A stretch of DNA of 64,000 nt. Origin: Desmodesmus armatus (lineage: Eukaryota; Chlorophyta; Chlorophyceae; Sphaeropleales; Scenedesmaceae). Below are positions 61,182 through 64,000 of the stretch, in pieces. Positions within the stretch are counted from its first letter, which is position 1. Each line of letters begins with the position of its first letter. The position numbers were made by a program, and so were the translations under genes. Location: contig VIIQ02000678.1 of assembly GCA_007449985.2 (NCBI GenBank), positions 117,001 to 181,000 of the forward strand, written 5' to 3'. The notes beneath the pieces were generated by a model that did no database searches, was not told the origin of the DNA, and saw only the letters and a program-made list of their open reading frames with translations.

Positions 61182-62976
61182 CCTAATACCTGCCAGACTT
61201 TTGGATCTGCAGCGGCCTTGTTGGCCTGTTGTATGTCTCAGCGTACGTGCTGGCTGTTTAGGCGCTGGTGTGGTGTTGTGATGTTTGCCATGTGTAGCAT
61301 GAGCTACGCCAGCAGCACATTCATGGGACATGTTCATGGATATGTCCCATGGACAGGAAAGACAGAAGAATCTAGCCAGCCTGGAGGCCAGCACTCGGAG
61401 TGCAGGTCAGGAGCGGGTCATGCGCCAAGGCAGTAGCCGTCTGTCAGCTAGTGGTAGTTGATGTTTGCCGTAATTTAGGGGAAGCGGACCCAAAATGTTA
61501 CACGCTGACACAGTCGCCACACATCAATGGCATTGCCTGCCAGGGTTGAGCCGGTTTGTGAATCTACATGATGTAACTTTGCAGCTGGGTTTGGTTGCTG
61601 GCCCTCGTGGATCAGTCAGCATCGTGCCAGCTTGGGTTGTGCATGTCTGGAGGTCTGACGGCCCCACTGTGCTGTATATGCACATGCTGTACAGCTGTGT
61701 ACAGGTGCAGGTACAGCTCATCGGTAAGCAGTGCCCAACACAAGCTCAAAGCTTGGTTCAGCAAGGGGGTTGGGCCTGCCTGTGTCAGAAAGCATATGAC
61801 GTGGGGGGGGGATTCCTGCCTGTAGGGCCTGGTGGCACCTGTCACACGATGCTTCTGTGACGGACGGGTGCAAAGCGATGACAGACCAACCGCATGCTGC
61901 ATGCTGTTACTTAGACACTCTCTGGCTGTATTTACAGACTGAGAGTCTGGCTGTCAATCCTCAAACTGCACTCTGCTGAAGGGGGTGGGGTGCACAATTG
62001 GTGCATAATCCAAGGTGTCTGACCCAGCCCGACACCACCACCCACATGCCAGTCACAGCGAGGTGCACCTCCCAAGAGCCTTTCCACCTCAGTCCTCGGA
62101 GAAGGAGAATCCTTTGGAGAGCCTGTGGCCCGAACAAAAGTGTGATAAAATGTGTAATATTTGTGTGACGTTTTGTGTAATATTCGTGTGACTTGTTGAG
62201 TAATAAAATGTGTAATGCCGTTTAGTATGAAAAAGAGTGGCGACAGCTCTGGTCTTGGAGCACCTGACTGGTTGTATGAAACGGCGCTCCTGCGCTACAC
62301 CCGTCGAACAGGCCGCGGTGGGGGGTTTGATGCTCCTCTGGTTGTGTCTCTGCTGGCAGGTTAGCAAGGCAGGGGGGGAGACCCCCTTTGTGGGGGAGGC
62401 TTCCCTGTATTTGTGGGTTCTGCTGGCTGCACCTGATGGGGTTGCAGTGCTGTTGTCTTGTGTTGTTTCTGGCGTTGCGTTGGTGCCGACGCAGCTACTA
62501 GCAGTGCCACTGCCTCTTTTGTGGAGGGGGAGACTGCCCCCCACCCCCAGCTGGGGCCGATGATACACATGGTGGCGATGCAGTCGCAGCAATGCCCCAT
62601 GTATGTCCTCTTTCTTGGCATCAGTTAGCACCGTTGATCGTGAAGTGTGAGGGCCCGACAGTGTGGCGCAGGTGTCTGTTTCGGTGACACGATCGTGGTG
62701 TTCCCTCGTTTGGGTCGAACACAGTAGCAGTGCTCATGATGTGCCTCGATTGCATTATTTCCTGTTGGAATCACACATTTCGATGCCCTTGACTCTCGTC
62801 TGCCACCTGCACGCGGTCCCGACAGACAGGTGGCAACGGTCTGTTGCTTTGCTTGCTGTTCGTTGCCGTCCTTCTGCGACCCCTCATGGTCTTTAAGGTG
62901 CCATTCCACGCTGAATGTGGGGTCTTCGGGTCTGCGCTTGTAGTACAGACAGTGTGTGGGGTCAAGTTAGCCCACT
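61182..62976. other. 1.8 kb without a convincing gene, 3' of the P450 gene
   Basis: A TGTAA at 61571 may be the P450 poly(A) signal. Short frames only; no domain recognised. Confidence 0.45.
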
Positions 62977-63054
62977 CACAGCGACCCAAGCAGGAATCAA
63001 ACCCGGGCAAGCCGGATCGAAGGGGGTGTGCAAACCAGTAAGCTACCAGGACGC
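62977..63054 (-). mobile_element. tRNA-like head of a SINE
   Basis: On the minus strand an A-box TAGCTTACTGG (63045-63035) and a B-box GGTTTGATTCC (63003-62993) lie at tRNA-like spacing, within a tRNA-sized sequence beginning CGTCCTGGTAGC. The arms do not fold into a full cloverleaf by eye and there is no clean 3' CCA end, so a tRNA-derived SINE is likelier than a functional tRNA gene. Confidence 0.55.
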
Positions 63055-63118
63055 GTTTCGGACGGGCTTAGGGGCCTCATGAGCTGGCTAGGTTGCACAC
63101 ATAGGGCATCGAACACCC

Positions 63119-63241
63119 TATATGCAGGTCGGTGGCGCTTTGTTACTTTTGGGGGGATGATGGATTGGCGTCCCCGGTTGCCAATGGTCGGCAGCTTATG
63201 GCCTGAACTGACAGGCCCCATGTAACACAACTACTACTACA
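63119..63241 (+). repeat. Dispersed repeat unit 1, (ACT)n-tailed
   Basis: ATATGCAGGTCGGTGGCGCT, then GGATGATGGATTGGCGTCCC, CAATGGTCGGCAGCTTATGG and TGTAACACAACTACTACTAC. It matches unit 2 almost exactly. Confidence 0.9.
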
Positions 63242-63537
63242 CCCTATATACATCTGCCTCGCTCCTTCCGTGCTGGTTGTGTCCATCCGTGGCTGGGTTC
63301 AGTTGCAACGTAGTTGCTTGAGAAACCCGTGTAACACCTTCATTCATTCATTCATCTGCCTCGCACACATCCCACCTCCTTCCCAATGTAACACAACTGA
63401 CAGGCCCCATGTAACACAACTACTACTACTACTACTACCAATGTGCGTTCCACAAGGCCGCATCTTTCAATGCTCTATGCCTTGCACATGCTTGCATGTC
63501 TTGCTAACTTTGTGTGTCTTTGCAGGTACTTGCTGAA

Positions 63538-63661
63538 ATATGCAGGTCGGTGGCGCTTTGTTACTTTTGGGGGGATGATGGATTGGTGTCCCCGGTTGCC
63601 AATGGTCGGCAGCTTATGGCCTGAACTGACAGGCCCCATGTAACACAACTACTACTACTAC
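63538..63661 (+). repeat. Dispersed repeat unit 2, (ACT)n-tailed
   Basis: Nearly identical to unit 1 over about 115 bp (GGTGTCCCC against GGCGTCCCC), ending in a longer (CTA)n tail. A tail-only fragment, ACAGGCCCCATGTAACACAA, lies at 63401. Confidence 0.9.
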
Positions 63662-63702
63662 CCAAGGTGTCCACTGTCCTGTCACTGAACCTGACTGAAG
63701 TT

Positions 63703-63801
63703 TTGGTGGCGCCTATGTTACTTTGGGGGGCATAATGGATTGGTGTGCCCGGTTGCCAATGGTCGGCAGCTTAAGTCCCGAATTGACGGGGCCTCTTGTA
63801 A
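63703..63801 (+). repeat. Dispersed repeat unit 3, diverged
   Basis: GGTGGCGCCTATGTTACTTT and CAATGGTCGGCAGCTTAAGT show the same element, more diverged, with CCTCTTGTAACA in place of CCCCATGTAACA and a (CA)n tail. Confidence 0.85.
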
Positions 63802-64000
63802 CAAATCACACACACACACACACCCACACCCACACCCAAGGAGGTGGGATGTGTGCGGGCATTGGGATGTAACGAACAATGAGTGAGTGAGTGCCAAGGT
63901 CCTTCGGACACCGCAAGGCAACTTGGCCATTCGGTCGCATGGGGGTGTAGTGGGGGGCGGTGGACTTAGGCATGGGCGGGAGGAAGCTAACCCTCCGGGC

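Noticed and set aside
62977..63054. Functional tRNA gene
   Set aside because: The A and B boxes are present, but I could not form a full cloverleaf with an acceptor stem; a SINE head fits better.

Overview
This is a stretch of nuclear DNA from a eukaryote with many short introns. It is most likely a chlorophycean green alga; I cannot fix the genus. The reasons are: GC-rich exons with a conventional genetic code; GT-AG introns that nearly all end in TGCAG or similar; TGTAA (the usual algal poly(A) signal) a short way past some stop codons; long polyglutamine, polyalanine and glycine tracts; an F-box/leucine-rich-repeat protein of a style common in these algae; and very large intronic and intergenic simple repeats. 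No bacterial, viral or CRISPR features are seen.

Layout. 0-1.5 kb: an F-box/LRR gene (minus) running off the left edge. 2.3-8.7 kb: two tandem copies of a two-exon endosulfine-like gene inside a diverged segmental duplication. 8.7-13.9 kb: no convincing gene, but several internal duplications. 13.9-16.6 kb: a BUD31/G10 splicing-factor homologue (minus), divergent from a seven-transmembrane GOST-like gene (17.2-22.0 kb, plus). 24.6-27.3 kb: a protein with only the anticodon-binding domain of prolyl-tRNA synthetase (plus), with an apparent 1-nt frameshift. 28.5-36.3 kb: a large CCCH zinc-finger plus CCR4/Angel-type nuclease protein (plus). 37.7-38.4 kb: a single-exon gene of unknown function (minus), sharing a mirror-symmetric divergent promoter with a very small gene at 38.9 kb. 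42.4-43.9 kb: a secreted histidine/cysteine-rich protein. 45.6-51.7 kb: an eleven-exon mitochondrial dihydrolipoamide dehydrogenase (minus), divergent from an eleven-exon cytochrome P450 (52.0-61.2 kb, plus). 61.2-64 kb: SINE-like and other repeats. I rebuilt exon structures by hand from splice signals, reading-frame phase and family knowledge; every stated exon chain is phase-consistent, except the frameshift noted in the anticodon-binding gene.

The genes do not form a pathway; the interest lies in the architecture. (1) In at least six genes the edge of an exon, together with its splice site, is tandemly copied outward into the neighbouring intron, or into the 3' UTR for terminal exons, giving arrays of decaying pseudo-splice sites and sometimes in-frame cassette exons. 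(2) Homopolymer runs in introns are strand-polar: sense G-runs follow donors and sense C-runs precede acceptors, so the two intron ends could pair. (3) CTG-repeat tracts abut several acceptors. (4) One P450 intron holds a foldback-type element whose inverted arms are 18-bp minisatellites flanking an exon-like coding fragment; a MITE with a 3-bp target duplication sits in the dehydrogenase gene.
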